Notes: generated from the letters alone by a model not told the origin. A stretch of DNA of 64,000 bases from Algorimicrobium sp002414705 (GCA_963972425.1 CAXAUF010000010.1:3846-67845), one strand, 5' to 3'. Counted from the first letter of the stretch, positions 41,282 through 51,045 are shown. Program-made: numbers and translations.

Positions 41282-42406
41282 TTATAACTTTGAAATAAAT
41301 TCAATAATTCGTTGACAAGCCAGACCATCTCCATATGGATTATGCAACTTGCTCATTTTTGTATATGCGTCTGTACTATTTAATAGTCTATTAGCTTCCG
41401 TTACTATTTTATTGGTATCTGTACCAACTAAAAGTACCGTTCCTGCTTCTACGGCTTCTGGTCTTTCTGTTGTATCTCTCATAACCAATACAGGTTTCCC
41501 TAAACTTGGTGCTTCTTCCTGAACTCCTCCACTATCTGTAATAATAAGAAATGATTGACTCATTAACCAAACAAATGATGGATATGAAAGTGGTGCAATT
41601 AATTTAATATTGTCAACGCCTTCTAAAAGCTCATAAACTGGCTTTTGTACTTTTGGATTTAGATGAACTGGGTAAATAATTTGAACGTCAGGATTCTCTA
41701 ATGCTATTTTTTTTAAGGCATTACAAATATTTATAAAACCTTGTCCATGATTTTCCCGTCTATGTCCTGTAACTAAAATAAGCCTTTTATCTGAATCTAG
41801 AAGTGCTCTCAATTCTTCAACTTCGTCATCAGAATAGGATGCTGAAGTTACTTTATTAGAGCTATACTGAAGTGCATCAATAACCGTATTTCCAGTTACC
41901 AAAATAGAAGATTTATTAATGTTCTCATTCAATAAATTTTGTTCCGATGTTGTGGTTGGAGCAAAATGATAATCTGAAACAGAACCTGCAATACTTCTAT
42001 TTATTTCCTCTGGAAAAGGGGATCGTTTATTAAATGTTCTTAATCCGGCTTCAACATGACAGACTTTAGCGCCAGAATAAAAGGCTGCAATACTTGCTGC
42101 CATAGTGGTTGTTGTGTCACCATGAACATATACATAATCTGGTTTAAATTCTTCTAAAACGGGTTTTAAACTCGTAATAATATCAGCCGTTAATGTGTAC
42201 AAATTTTGATTTGGCTTCATTAAATCTAAATCGAAGTCAGGTGTAATTTCAAAAAAAGATAAAACCTGATCTAACATTTCCCTATGCTGTGCCGTAATAC
42301 AAACTTTAGTTTCAAAAGTATCCGAGTTTTTTAAAAACGCTTTAACTAAAGGCGCCATTTTAATGGCTTCTGGACGTGTTCCGAAAATGATTAGGTTTTT
42401 CTTCAT
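41282..42406 (-). CDS. wecB: UDP-N-acetylglucosamine 2-epimerase (non-hydrolysing)
   Basis: This is a 374-residue epimerase with the GT-B-like fold. IFGTRPEAIKMAPLVKA opens the protein, VHGDTTTTMAASIAAFY and HVEAGLRTFNKRSPFPEEINR follow, and GHRRENHGQGF and TDSGGVQEEAPSLGKPVLV complete the family pattern. It converts UDP-GlcNAc to UDP-ManNAc, the substrate of wecC. It begins the wecB-wecC transcription unit, with an exact -7 box at 42449-42456 in the preceding 109-base gap. All catalytic regions look intact. Confidence 0.95.
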   Translation of the reverse strand: MKKNLIIFGTRPEAIKMAPLVKAFLKNSDTFETKVCITAQHREMLDQVLSFFEITPDFDLDLMKPNQNLYTLTADIITSLKPVLEEFKPDYVYVHGDTTTTMAASIAAFYSGAKVCHVEAGLRTFNKRSPFPEEINRSIAGSVSDYHFAPTTTSEQNLLNENINKSSILVTGNTVIDALQYSSNKVTSASYSDDEVEELRALLDSDKRLILVTGHRRENHGQGFINICNALKKIALENPDVQIIYPVHLNPKVQKPVYELLEGVDNIKLIAPLSYPSFVWLMSQSFLIITDSGGVQEEAPSLGKPVLVMRDTTERPEAVEAGTVLLVGTDTNKIVTEANRLLNSTDAYTKMSKLHNPYGDGLACQRIIEFISKL

Positions 42407-42448
42407 TCAATAACTTCTTATAAAATTCAATACAGTAATTAAAGTTAG

Positions 42449-42456
42449 CAAAAATA
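42449..42456 (-). promoter_or_regulatory. -7 box of the wecB operon
   Basis: TATTTTTG on the minus strand is an exact TAnnTTTG match, 42 bases before the wecB ATG, inside the 109-base gap after rfbD. The -33 element is not clear. Confidence 0.42.
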
Positions 42457-42515
42457 CCATAATAATTTGTTTATCCTATTTTAGACATTGAAGAATCTAT
42501 TTGATGAACAGGTGT

Positions 42516-43376
42516 TTAAGTGTTTTGTAAACAGTTTTTTAGACTATTAAGCACAGGTTTTTTTTCTAATTTTAAATTATGAATCATTTTTGTTGAAGAT
42601 AATACAGAATATAATGGTCTTTTAGCTGGTGTAAAATATCCCGATGTTGGTATTGGTTTGACTTTAATCTCATTTTTTGTGAAACTAAAAATAGCTTTTG
42701 CAAATTCAAACCAACTTAAAATTCCTTGATTACAATAATGGTATAATCCGAATTGTTTGTTTTTACTTTTAATAATTTCTAAAACAACTTCTGCTAAATC
42801 TTTGGCATAAGTTGGACTGCCTATTTGATCATTTACAACACTTATTTCATCTTTTTCAGCACCTAAACGCAACATGGTTTTTACAAAATTATTACCAAAT
42901 TCAGAGTACAACCAAGATGTTCTAATTATAAAGTAATTATTTAAAGTTTGCTGAATATATCTTTCTCCTTGTAGTTTGGACGTGCCATAAACATTAATAG
43001 GATTGGGTTTATCCGTTTCTAAATAGGGTTCTCTTTTAAAACCATCAAACACAAAATCTGTAGAAATATGAATTAGAGTAACACCATATTTATCACAAGC
43101 TTCAGCTAAATTTTTAACAGCTGTTGCATTTATTAAAAATGCCTGTTCTTTTTCTTCTTCCGCTTTATCAACAGCTGTATACGCTGCACAATTAATACAA
43201 TACTGAAAGTTATTTGATTGGAAATATGTTTCTACTTGCTCTTGATTTGAAATATCTAAACTAGTTCTTGTTGTAAAAGTAAAATTGATTGACTCACTAT
43301 TTTTAGTGTCACTAAATGCTGATATAGCTTTACCAAGCTGTCCATTAGAACCCGTAACTAATACATGTGTTTTCAT
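42516..43376 (-). CDS. rfbD: dTDP-4-dehydrorhamnose reductase
   Basis: This is a 286-residue SDR enzyme catalysing the last step of dTDP-L-rhamnose synthesis. The NADPH motif is GSNGQLGKAI (residues 9-18), the catalytic YxxxK is in VYGTSKLQGE, and HISTDFVFDG and RTSWLYSEFGNNFV are characteristic. The gene overlaps rfbC by four bases and ends the rfbBACD unit. Length is normal. It is also called rmlD. Confidence 0.95.
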   Translation of the reverse strand: MKTHVLVTGSNGQLGKAISAFSDTKNSESINFTFTTRTSLDISNQEQVETYFQSNNFQYCINCAAYTAVDKAEEEKEQAFLINATAVKNLAEACDKYGVTLIHISTDFVFDGFKREPYLETDKPNPINVYGTSKLQGERYIQQTLNNYFIIRTSWLYSEFGNNFVKTMLRLGAEKDEISVVNDQIGSPTYAKDLAEVVLEIIKSKNKQFGLYHYCNQGILSWFEFAKAIFSFTKNEIKVKPIPTSGYFTPAKRPLYSVLSSTKMIHNLKLEKKPVLNSLKNCLQNT

Positions 43377-43918
43377 TTGAAAAAAGCCTCAAATGTTGGT
43401 AGCATTTTATCTTTATCAGACAAAAGTAATTCGTTTTCTGACAGCTGCCAATCAATATTTAACGTTGGATCGTTATAAATTATTCCAGCTTCGGATTCCT
43501 TGTTGTAATAATTATCACATTTATAAGCAAAAATAGCTGTGTCACTCAATACCACAAATCCATGGGCAAAACCACGTGGTAGAAAAAATTGTTTTTTATT
43601 ATCTTCAGATAATTCTATAGTTTGATATTCCCCAAATGTTGATGAATCTTGTCTAACATCAACAGCAATATCTAAAACACGTCCTTTTATAACTCGAACA
43701 AGTTTGGCTTGGGCAAAATTACCTGTTTGAAAATGTAGTCCGCGTAAAACGCCTTTACTAGAAAACGTTTCGTTGTCTTGAATAAAATTAACATGTTGAC
43801 CAGTAGCTTCGAAAAAGCTTTTCTGATTAAAACTCTCAAAAAAATAGCCTCTTGGGTCCTGAAAAACTTGTGGTTCCAGAATAAAGCAATCCTTTAATTT
43901 CGTTTCTGTAATTCCCAT
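43373..43918 (-). CDS. rfbC: dTDP-4-dehydrorhamnose 3,5-epimerase
   Basis: This is a 181-residue cupin-type epimerase. RGYFFESFNQKSF near residue 23, GVLRGLHFQTGNFAQAKLVR with the catalytic histidine near 60, and FFLPRGFAHGFVVLSDTA with the second conserved histidine near 118 are intact. It inverts C3 and C5 of dTDP-4-keto-6-deoxyglucose. It shares one base with rfbA and overlaps rfbD by four bases. It is also called rmlC. Confidence 0.95.
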   Translation of the reverse strand: MGITETKLKDCFILEPQVFQDPRGYFFESFNQKSFFEATGQHVNFIQDNETFSSKGVLRGLHFQTGNFAQAKLVRVIKGRVLDIAVDVRQDSSTFGEYQTIELSEDNKKQFFLPRGFAHGFVVLSDTAIFAYKCDNYYNKESEAGIIYNDPTLNIDWQLSENELLLSDKDKMLPTFEAFFK

Positions 43919-44781
43919 TATTTATTCAACATATCTAAAAGATTAATGCCATAACCACTTTTTAATAAGGGTTCAGCTAATGATCTAAACTGATCCTCTG
44001 AAATATAACCCATTTCAAAAGCAGCTGCTTCTATGGAGCCTATTTTTAAACCTTGACGTTGCTCTATAACCTCAACAAATTGAGCAGCTTGCATAAGGGA
44101 ATCAAAGGTTCCTGTGTCCAGCCAAGCTGTTCCTCTATCCAGTATACTAACACTTAATTTGCCTTGCTCTAAATAGGCTTTATTAACGTCCGTTATTTCT
44201 AACTCTCCTCGATGACTAGGTTTAATGTTTTTTGCGACTTCAATGACTGAATTATCATAAAAGTAAATACCTGGAACGGCATAGTTAGATTTTGGTTTTT
44301 CAGGTTTTTCTTCAATAGACATAACTTGTCCTTCATCATTAAAATCGACCACACCATAACGCTCTGGGTCATTAACGCGATAGGCATAAATAATACCTCC
44401 ATCGGGATTATTATTGCTCTGAAGTAATTTTGCCAAACCAGAACCATAGAAAATATTATCACCAAGTATTAAGGCGACTTTATCTTTTTGAATAAAATTT
44501 TCGGCTATTAAAAACGCTTCAGCTAATCCATTTGGATGTTCTTGAACGGCATATTCAAAGGTGCAACCAAACTTCTTTCCATCACCTAATAAATCTTTAA
44601 ATAAAGGTAAATCTTTTGGTGTTGAAATAATGAGTATTTCATGTATTCCAGCATACATTAATGTTGATAGTGGATAATAAATCATAGGTTTATCATAAAC
44701 AGGCATAAGTTGTTTACTAACCGATAAGGTTAGTGGATGTAGCCGTGTTCCTGATCCGCCTGCTAGAATAATCCCTTTCAT
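43918..44781 (-). CDS. rfbA: Glucose-1-phosphate thymidylyltransferase
   Basis: This is a 287-residue nucleotidyltransferase making dTDP-glucose from dTTP and glucose 1-phosphate. The N-terminus GIILAGGSGTRLHPLT has the nucleotide-binding signature, followed by SKQLMPVYDKPMIYYPLS, LILGDNIFYG, and EEKPEKPKSNYAVPGIYFYD, all standard for RmlA. dTDP-rhamnose normally feeds back to inhibit this enzyme. It overlaps rfbB by four bases and rfbC by one. It is also called rmlA. Confidence 0.96.
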   Translation of the reverse strand: MKGIILAGGSGTRLHPLTLSVSKQLMPVYDKPMIYYPLSTLMYAGIHEILIISTPKDLPLFKDLLGDGKKFGCTFEYAVQEHPNGLAEAFLIAENFIQKDKVALILGDNIFYGSGLAKLLQSNNNPDGGIIYAYRVNDPERYGVVDFNDEGQVMSIEEKPEKPKSNYAVPGIYFYDNSVIEVAKNIKPSHRGELEITDVNKAYLEQGKLSVSILDRGTAWLDTGTFDSLMQAAQFVEVIEQRQGLKIGSIEAAAFEMGYISEDQFRSLAEPLLKSGYGINLLDMLNK

Positions 44782-45797
44782 TTATTTTTATATTTATCTA
44801 AATACCAACTAATTGTTTTTTTAATTCCAGACTCAAAATTTTCATTTGCTTTCCAGCCTAAATCGGTTTCAATCTTTGTAGCATCAATAGCATACCTAAA
44901 ATCATGACCCGGTCTGTCTGAAACAAAGGTAATTTGTTCCTTATATGCTGTAGCTTTTGGTTTTAATTCGTCTAATGCTTCACATATTGTATGAGCAATA
45001 TCTAAATTATTCCTTTCATTTTTCCCACCAATATTATAGGTTTCTCCAGCTTTTCCAGTTTGAAACGCTAGATGAATTCCTTTACAATGGTCTAAAACAT
45101 ACAACCAATCCCGTATATTTTTACCATCACCATAAATTGGAATATTTTCTCCAGCGATGGCTTTTCTAATGATGGTTGGTATCAACTTTTCATCATGTTG
45201 TTTTGGGCCGTAATTATTAGAGCAATTGGTAGTTACCACATTCATTCCATAGGTATGAAAATAACTACGCACAATAAAATCTGATGATGCTTTAGACGCG
45301 CTATAAGGACTGTTTGGTGCGTAAGGTGTGGTTTCTGTAAATAAGCCTGTTTCACCTAATGTTCCATAAACCTCATCGGTTGAAATATGTAAAAATCGAT
45401 TATACTCACAGCCAGATTTGATTTGATTTGGACCATTCATCCAGTGGTTTTTTGCAACATCTAACAGGTTAAAAGTTCCAAAGACGTTTGTCTCTATGAA
45501 GGCGGCAGGATTTTTAATAGAATTATCTACATGAGATTCTGCAGCAAAATGAATGACACCATTAAACTGATGTTTTTGGAATAACTCTTCAACTAATTCT
45601 CTGTTACAAATATCTCCTTCCACAAAATAATATCTATCGTTATCAGCTATTTCGTTTAAATTAGAAAGCTCACCTGCGTAAGTGAGCTTGTCTAAATTTA
45701 CAATGGATATATCTTGAAAATTTTCAAGTAAATGAACTATAAAATTTGAGCCAATAAACCCAGCACCTCCAGTTATTAATAACGTGTTATGCTTCAT
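44778..45797 (-). CDS. rfbB: dTDP-glucose 4,6-dehydratase
   Basis: This is an extended SDR enzyme of about 339 residues. The NAD motif is TGGAGFIGSNFIVHL near the N-terminus. HFAAESHVDNSI, HISTDEVYGTLG, the catalytic YSASK in SPYSASKASSDF, and TTNCSNNYGPKQ are as in RmlB. It converts dTDP-glucose to dTDP-4-keto-6-deoxyglucose. Two ATG codons are possible, 45809 and 45797. The second (MKHNTLLITGG) gives the usual short lead-in and is preferred. Both overlap the end of the chain-length-regulator-like gene, so translation is probably coupled. It is also called rmlB. Confidence 0.95.
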   Translation of the reverse strand: MKHNTLLITGGAGFIGSNFIVHLLENFQDISIVNLDKLTYAGELSNLNEIADNDRYYFVEGDICNRELVEELFQKHQFNGVIHFAAESHVDNSIKNPAAFIETNVFGTFNLLDVAKNHWMNGPNQIKSGCEYNRFLHISTDEVYGTLGETGLFTETTPYAPNSPYSASKASSDFIVRSYFHTYGMNVVTTNCSNNYGPKQHDEKLIPTIIRKAIAGENIPIYGDGKNIRDWLYVLDHCKGIHLAFQTGKAGETYNIGGKNERNNLDIAHTICEALDELKPKATAYKEQITFVSDRPGHDFRYAIDATKIETDLGWKANENFESGIKKTISWYLDKYKNK

Positions 45798-46854
45798 AGT
45801 TATTGACATATAATACGGTTTTCCTTGTTAGGTAAATTATACAAAGCAATACGAATGCTATTATTGGAAATAATAAAGAATAACGTTGGTTCCATTTAAT
45901 AGTTTTTTTACCAATTTTCTGAAAACTTGAAATTACATCATAAAAAACGTCTTCATCCACCTTTTTCTCTTGTAACTCCCGTAATTGATTCCTTAAGCTA
46001 ATTTCTTTTTCTAATAATTCGTATTCCCGTGTGTTAGATTTGTCTTTACCTAATGAAAACCCTTCACCACCAATAGTAAATTCTGGTGCTTTGGCATTAG
46101 ACTCACTCTCTAAAACATTAATATATATATTTTGTAATGAATCTACTTGTGCTAGCTGAACTATAAGATTATTCTTTTGTATTGTAATTAAAGAATCTCT
46201 TTTAAGCATTCTTTTTTCTGAATAGGAATTTGTAAACGAATTTGTAATACCTTGCTCTAGTTTACTAAACACGTCTCTTTCGGAAGAAAAAGCGGATATT
46301 TGAAACAACTCCCCACTATAAATACTTCTGTTCTCGATAAAATCATCATAACTTAAAACGTTTGAATTTATACTATCTAATGAGTTTATAAAATTACTAT
46401 ATTGAACTAATTTATCCGTTTCTGTTTCTGGTCCTGGTTCTATTTCAAAACCAAGAAGTACCGATGCATCCTCTTTAGGTATTTCAAATATATTAGAAAT
46501 ATCTTCATAGTTCTCGTTAACTAATAAAGCGTTATAATAACCAATATTATTTACAAACTGATATTTAGAATCAAAATAAGGTCGGATCAGCATAGAGGAA
46601 CTATATACATCAGGCTTACTGCGTTCTAAAATGTAACCAAGAATACCAGCCAAAATCATAACTATAACAATAATTTTTATATTTATAACTACAGCCTTTA
46701 AAGTGTAAATTAGAACCGAAAAAATTTCTTTAAAAATACTGGAAATAAAATTAATAAATCTATTAAAAATGTTCCCTATGGCATTAAACAACTGTCCTAA
46801 ATCAACTTCTTCCGAGTCATTTTGTTTGTTAGATTGTGGAGAATTCTCGTTCAT
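45787..46854 (-). CDS. Wzz-like chain-length determinant/polysaccharide co-polymerase-like protein
   Basis: This is a 355-residue protein with a helix at about residues 50-78 and a second at about 323-343, and a long periplasmic part between them with predicted coiled coil (about 205-315). The N-terminus is polar and Asn/Gln-rich. This two-helix layout is that of Wzz/GumC-type proteins that set polysaccharide chain length. The typical Pro-rich motif near the second helix and the tyrosine-kinase domain are absent. The gene comes just before rfbB (overlap) and five bases after the DUF6909 gene. No Wza-type export protein is in the window, so the exact role remains open. Confidence 0.65.
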   Translation of the reverse strand: MNENSPQSNKQNDSEEVDLGQLFNAIGNIFNRFINFISSIFKEIFSVLIYTLKAVVINIKIIVIVMILAGILGYILERSKPDVYSSSMLIRPYFDSKYQFVNNIGYYNALLVNENYEDISNIFEIPKEDASVLLGFEIEPGPETETDKLVQYSNFINSLDSINSNVLSYDDFIENRSIYSGELFQISAFSSERDVFSKLEQGITNSFTNSYSEKRMLKRDSLITIQKNNLIVQLAQVDSLQNIYINVLESESNAKAPEFTIGGEGFSLGKDKSNTREYELLEKEISLRNQLRELQEKKVDEDVFYDVISSFQKIGKKTIKWNQRYSLLFPIIAFVLLCIIYLTRKTVLYVNNYEA

Positions 46855-46859
46855 ATAAA

Positions 46860-48554
46860 TTATTGATTATTAAATATTTGTTGTAATATCTTTCTGGTTA
46901 TTAAATAGGTTGGTTTTACACCTGATGTTCCTAATCCACCCGATGCTAATGTGCCTCCTGTTTCTAAAGGATTATCACTAGCATAATACGCATAACGCAC
47001 TTTAACGTCTGGATTAATTGTTTTTCTTACTTTGGATGCCGACTGAATGGCTTTTTGATAATGTGCACCTTCCATTTCAAGTCCTATAACATGCCATGTG
47101 GAGTTATAGAAAAATCTTAAAATATCTTTATTTTGTAATGATGTTCCTAAAACCGTTATCATGGAGCCTTCAAAAACAGCCAAACCATGACCATCTAAAT
47201 CTGATTTAGATAATTCATTTACAAATGGATAATTATCTGCTGTACCTTCAAAAATATGAGCCGACGGTATCATAATATCTCCTTTTCCTCCTTCTAAAAT
47301 TCCTGCTTTACCCATTATTGAAATAGAGGCTACTTGTAATTGAATATCCTTATTATCTATAAATGCAGGCTTTAGCAATTCGTCAATAGTTTCATAGGCT
47401 TGCTCTCCAAAAGCATAATCCATAACAAATATAATAGGTTTTTCGGTTTTCTTGTCGGTTTTAGTAATTTCTAAATCAGTTTTAGTTAAATCTAACTTTT
47501 CTGTGTCAAAAATTTGAACATCAATATTAGTTCCAGAAGTATCTGGTATATAAATCATACCATTTTGCAAGGCTTGTTTTGTTACCTTGTCACGTAACGA
47601 TTCATTTTCTTTTTTACTTATTTCTTCGTAAACCTGAAAAATGGTTTTTTTACCTAGTAAACTTTTTAAAGCTGTTGGTGCATAAAGTGTATTCATTACA
47701 CTATGCATATTAGCACTTATAATATGAATGGGTCTTTCTATAAGGTTGTTTTTATGCAAAACATCTTTAATATTATCAGCCCAAATTTCACCATGAATAT
47801 GATGCCCTAAACGTTCTCTTAAAACAGGACTAAATGTAATAGTCCGTTTATTATTATTAACAACTTCCTCTATGGCTAATTTTCCCAACCAATACACAAT
47901 ATGTAATAAACGTTCAGGTTGTTCAGGGGTCTGAAATTGTGAGTAAACAAAACGTAACTCATCAAAAGTTCTTCCTAAAATATTTGCTGTGTGCGTAATT
48001 GCAACTTCACGCTCATTTTGCGTGAGTTTCTTTTTGGACAAAACAGCTTTTTCTAACTTAATCCAATCCCGAGTGGTTCCACCTGACTCATCTATTAGAA
48101 CGCGTTTGCTAATTTTATGGGACTCCACAAACATAAACGTCAAGTGCGTTAGAATATCATAAATTTCCGATCGTCCTCTGGTAATTTCAATATTCATTTG
48201 TTCATCGTCTATACGATAACAATTTCTGCGTCTTTTTGGTGGAATAATGGCTTTAAAATGTGAATTTCCATAACCTTCATCACTAGTTAGGTTAATAAAC
48301 ATGCACTCTTCTATACCTTGTGGTAATCTATCAATTACATACAAAAGGCCTTCTAATTCTGCCTTTTCATCACCAATAGATCCATAAATTTCAGGACGCA
48401 AAAGTAATAAAGCCTCACGAAGCGTTTCACCTGAAACACCCATAGGCTTATAAAAACCACGATTGAACAAATGTCTCATGGTAATGTACATTCTTTCTAT
48501 TGCATTTGAGCTTTCTTGGGCTCTCGTTCTAGCATGATGCTTTTTCTTATTCAT
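46860..48554 (-). CDS. DUF6909 family protein
   Basis: This is a 564-residue soluble protein without signal peptide. The N-terminal half (to about 200) is helical with IERMYITMRHLFNRGFY and RGRSEIYDILTHLTFMF. The C-terminal half has alternating strand and helix. The segment HVIGLEMEGAHYQKAIQ near residue 505 resembles the VxMEGAA nucleoside-binding motif of purine nucleoside phosphorylases and MTA/SAH nucleosidases, and YYASDNPLETGG follows it. Length and sequence character fit DUF6909 of Flavobacteriia, whose function is unknown. It has its own promoter, and the chain-length-regulator-like gene and rfb genes follow. A nucleoside-phosphorylase-like activity is only a hypothesis. Confidence 0.78.
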   Translation of the reverse strand: MNKKKHHARTRAQESSNAIERMYITMRHLFNRGFYKPMGVSGETLREALLLLRPEIYGSIGDEKAELEGLLYVIDRLPQGIEECMFINLTSDEGYGNSHFKAIIPPKRRRNCYRIDDEQMNIEITRGRSEIYDILTHLTFMFVESHKISKRVLIDESGGTTRDWIKLEKAVLSKKKLTQNEREVAITHTANILGRTFDELRFVYSQFQTPEQPERLLHIVYWLGKLAIEEVVNNNKRTITFSPVLRERLGHHIHGEIWADNIKDVLHKNNLIERPIHIISANMHSVMNTLYAPTALKSLLGKKTIFQVYEEISKKENESLRDKVTKQALQNGMIYIPDTSGTNIDVQIFDTEKLDLTKTDLEITKTDKKTEKPIIFVMDYAFGEQAYETIDELLKPAFIDNKDIQLQVASISIMGKAGILEGGKGDIMIPSAHIFEGTADNYPFVNELSKSDLDGHGLAVFEGSMITVLGTSLQNKDILRFFYNSTWHVIGLEMEGAHYQKAIQSASKVRKTINPDVKVRYAYYASDNPLETGGTLASGGLGTSGVKPTYLITRKILQQIFNNQ

Positions 48555-48571
48555 TTAAACTGTTTAATTCT

Positions 48572-48600
48572 CAAATATACTATTATTTAATCAAATTCAA
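48572..48600 (-). promoter_or_regulatory. Promoter of the DUF6909/Wzz-like/rfb operon
   Basis: On the minus strand TTG (48598-48600) is followed after 18 bases by TATATTTG (48572-48579), an exact TAnnTTTG, 17 bases before the DUF6909 ATG. It lies across the stop codon region of the preceding GH3-type gene. Confidence 0.6.
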
Positions 48601-50085
48601 ATCGTAGATTTTATCTGCAATTTTCCTATCGTTTGATAAACGCGGTAGTTTATTCTGTCCTCCTAATTTTCCTATGGATTTCATGTAATCTTGAAAGCCA
48701 TTTTTATTAATCTCTGTTATTTTTAAGGGTTGTAAAACCTTACCCTTAATTAAATCCAAATAATAACTATTTTGATTTTGAAGAGCAGCATCAATTTTTG
48801 CTGCTAATTGTGAAACATCCTCAACGTTATTCTCAAACTCTATAAACCACTCATGAAACGGTAAACCTGATTCTGGCGTAATTTGCGGCGCAACCGTAAA
48901 TTCTGAAATTCGAAAATTGGTTCCTTCAATTGCTTCTTTTAACGCGTGTTCTACTTCTTTTCCAATAACATGTTCTCCGAAAGCTGAAATAAAATGTTTT
49001 ATCCTTCCTGATACAATTACACGATAGGGTTTTATTGATGTAAACATAACGGTATCTCCAACATTATAAGCCCAGAGTCCTGCGTTTGTTGAAATAATCA
49101 TGACATAATTAACGCCAATTTCAACATCTTTAAGCGTTAATCTGGTTGGTTTTTTATCGAAAAAAGTGTCAGCTGAAACAAATTCATAAAAAATCCCGGA
49201 GTTTAAAAGCAACAACATCCCTTTTTCATGCTGTTTATCTTGATAAGCGAAAAAGCCTTCGCTTGCTGGATATAACTCGATACTATCCACTTGTCTACCT
49301 ATTAAATTTTCAAACTTGGCACGATAGGGTTCATAATTAACACCTCCAAAAATAAAGAGGTTGAAGTTTTTAAAAACATCACCAACCTTCTTACCTGTTT
49401 TCTGCTGAATTTTCTCAAAATACATTTGTACCCAAGATGGAATTCCAGAAATAACAGTCATGTTTTCTGGAAGCGTTTCTTTAACAATAGCTTCAACTTT
49501 GGTTTCCCAATCTTCAATACAATTAGTTTCCCATGAAGGCATGCGGTTTTTTTGAAGATATTCTGGTACAAAATGCGCCACAATTCCTGATAAACGACCC
49601 AATTGAATACCGTTCTGTTCATGTAAAACAGGACTTCCTTGTAAAAATATCATTTTTCCAGAAACAAAATGTGAATTACCCGTTTCGTGTATGTAAGATA
49701 AAATAGCATTCCGCGCAGCCGTAACATGCGTTGGCATACTTTCTTTGGTTAACGGAATATATTTAGCGCCAGATGTGGTTCCAGATGTTTTAGCAAAATA
49801 CAGGGGTTTTCCTGTCCATAACACATCTAGTTCGCCAGCAACAACCCGTTCCACATACGGTTTTAAATCTTCGTAATCTCGGATAGGTACACGTTTAACA
49901 AAATCGGAATAATTATTAATACTTACAAAATCATGATCGGTTCCAAAAGCTGTAGAAGTTGCTTGACTAATAAGTTCCTGAAATACGTGTTCTTGTGTTT
50001 GAATAGGGTTATCAATCCACTTTTTTTCTTTTCTAATAATATAACTTGCGAATGGTTTCGCTAGTAAAGCTTTTAGTGAAACCAT
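48583..50085 (-). CDS. GH3 family acyl-acid-amido synthetase-like protein
   Basis: This is a 500-residue adenylate-forming protein of the GH3 (auxin-responsive promoter) superfamily. Motif 1 is YFAKTSGTTSGAKYIPLT near residue 105, motif 2 is ELYPASEGFFAYQ near 300, and motif 3 is NVGDTVMFTS near 345. The later GRIKHFISAFGEHVIG is also typical. In plants these enzymes join jasmonate or auxin to amino acids. In Flavobacteria the substrate is unknown, and it may couple an acyl acid with an amine. It shares one base with the M23 peptidase gene, so the two are co-translated. The family is widely conserved in this phylum, so it is a housekeeping gene rather than a part of the sugar locus. Confidence 0.88.
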   Translation of the reverse strand: MVSLKALLAKPFASYIIRKEKKWIDNPIQTQEHVFQELISQATSTAFGTDHDFVSINNYSDFVKRVPIRDYEDLKPYVERVVAGELDVLWTGKPLYFAKTSGTTSGAKYIPLTKESMPTHVTAARNAILSYIHETGNSHFVSGKMIFLQGSPVLHEQNGIQLGRLSGIVAHFVPEYLQKNRMPSWETNCIEDWETKVEAIVKETLPENMTVISGIPSWVQMYFEKIQQKTGKKVGDVFKNFNLFIFGGVNYEPYRAKFENLIGRQVDSIELYPASEGFFAYQDKQHEKGMLLLLNSGIFYEFVSADTFFDKKPTRLTLKDVEIGVNYVMIISTNAGLWAYNVGDTVMFTSIKPYRVIVSGRIKHFISAFGEHVIGKEVEHALKEAIEGTNFRISEFTVAPQITPESGLPFHEWFIEFENNVEDVSQLAAKIDAALQNQNSYYLDLIKGKVLQPLKITEINKNGFQDYMKSIGKLGGQNKLPRLSNDRKIADKIYDLNLIK

Positions 50086-50954
50086 TATTTAAAGTCTATA
50101 AAATTTGTTGGATTAATTGGATATCCATCACTCCACAATTCAAAATGCAAGTGAGGCCCTGTGGTCATTTCGCCTGTATTTCCTGTTGTAGCAATCACTT
50201 CGCCAGCGGTAACAACATCACCTTGTGCTTTTGTCAGCATGGCATTGTGTTTATAAACTGAAATTAAACTCTGACTGTGTTCTAGAATAATAACATAGCC
50301 TGCTTCGGTTGTCCAATCTGCAAAAATGACGGTTCCATCTGCTGTTGCTTTTACTGGTGTGTCTGTTTCTACAACAATATCTACTGCAAAATGTTTTTCT
50401 TTAACGTTATATTCTTGAGAAATACTACCTGAAACTGGTGGAAATAATATAAAACTGGAGTTGAGTTTTGCCGACTCAAACAAATTATATTTATCTTCTT
50501 TTTTTACTTTTTCTCGTAATAAAGAATCTTCTTTCGTTGGTGATAAATCATAGGATTTAGCCTCTTGTCTGGTGGCTTCAATAATAGAATCCTTATTAAA
50601 ATCTATTGTATCTACTTCGCCATAAAGTACTTTTTTTATGGATGAAAAATATTGTTCATTTACTGCTATTACTTGCTGTAAAGAATCTGTTTTATAATTC
50701 AATTCGGTAGCGCGCTTTTTTAGTGCTACGGATGAATAACCAGGAATATATTCCCGAAGTGGTGTAAAAGCAATTAGAATGGTTGTAGCAACAATTAAGA
50801 AAATAGCCGATAATGATAATAAAACAAACACATTCAGTCGTGTTAATTTTAAAGATATACGCTCTTCAAAAGTATCTTCGTTTAAAACAACTAAACGGTA
50901 CTTATTAAGTAGTTTCTTGGTAAACTTTCTGGGTTTCTTCTTTTTATCAGCCAT
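50085..50954 (-). CDS. M23 family metallopeptidase
   Basis: This is a peptidase of about 289 residues with a basic cytoplasmic N-terminus (MADKKKKPRKF), one membrane helix (about residues 44-66) and a periplasmic coiled-coil linker (about 85-160). The LytM/M23 domain occupies about 185-285. The zinc ligands are seen in KHFAVDIVV (H and D) and GPHLHFELW (H-x-H). It cuts peptidoglycan cross-links or acts as an activator of amidases, like NlpD/EnvC. The ATG at 50954 is preferred over a GTG three codons upstream. It is divergent from tatA and overlaps the GH3-type gene by one base. Confidence 0.9.
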   Translation of the reverse strand: MADKKKKPRKFTKKLLNKYRLVVLNEDTFEERISLKLTRLNVFVLLSLSAIFLIVATTILIAFTPLREYIPGYSSVALKKRATELNYKTDSLQQVIAVNEQYFSSIKKVLYGEVDTIDFNKDSIIEATRQEAKSYDLSPTKEDSLLREKVKKEDKYNLFESAKLNSSFILFPPVSGSISQEYNVKEKHFAVDIVVETDTPVKATADGTVIFADWTTEAGYVIILEHSQSLISVYKHNAMLTKAQGDVVTAGEVIATTGNTGEMTTGPHLHFELWSDGYPINPTNFIDFK

Positions 50955-51045
50955 AGGTCTCACAAAATTAATTAAAATTATGGCACAATCGTATTTAGTT
51001 CATGCTAAAGTTGGTGTTAAAACGTTTATATTAAACTTTAATTAT

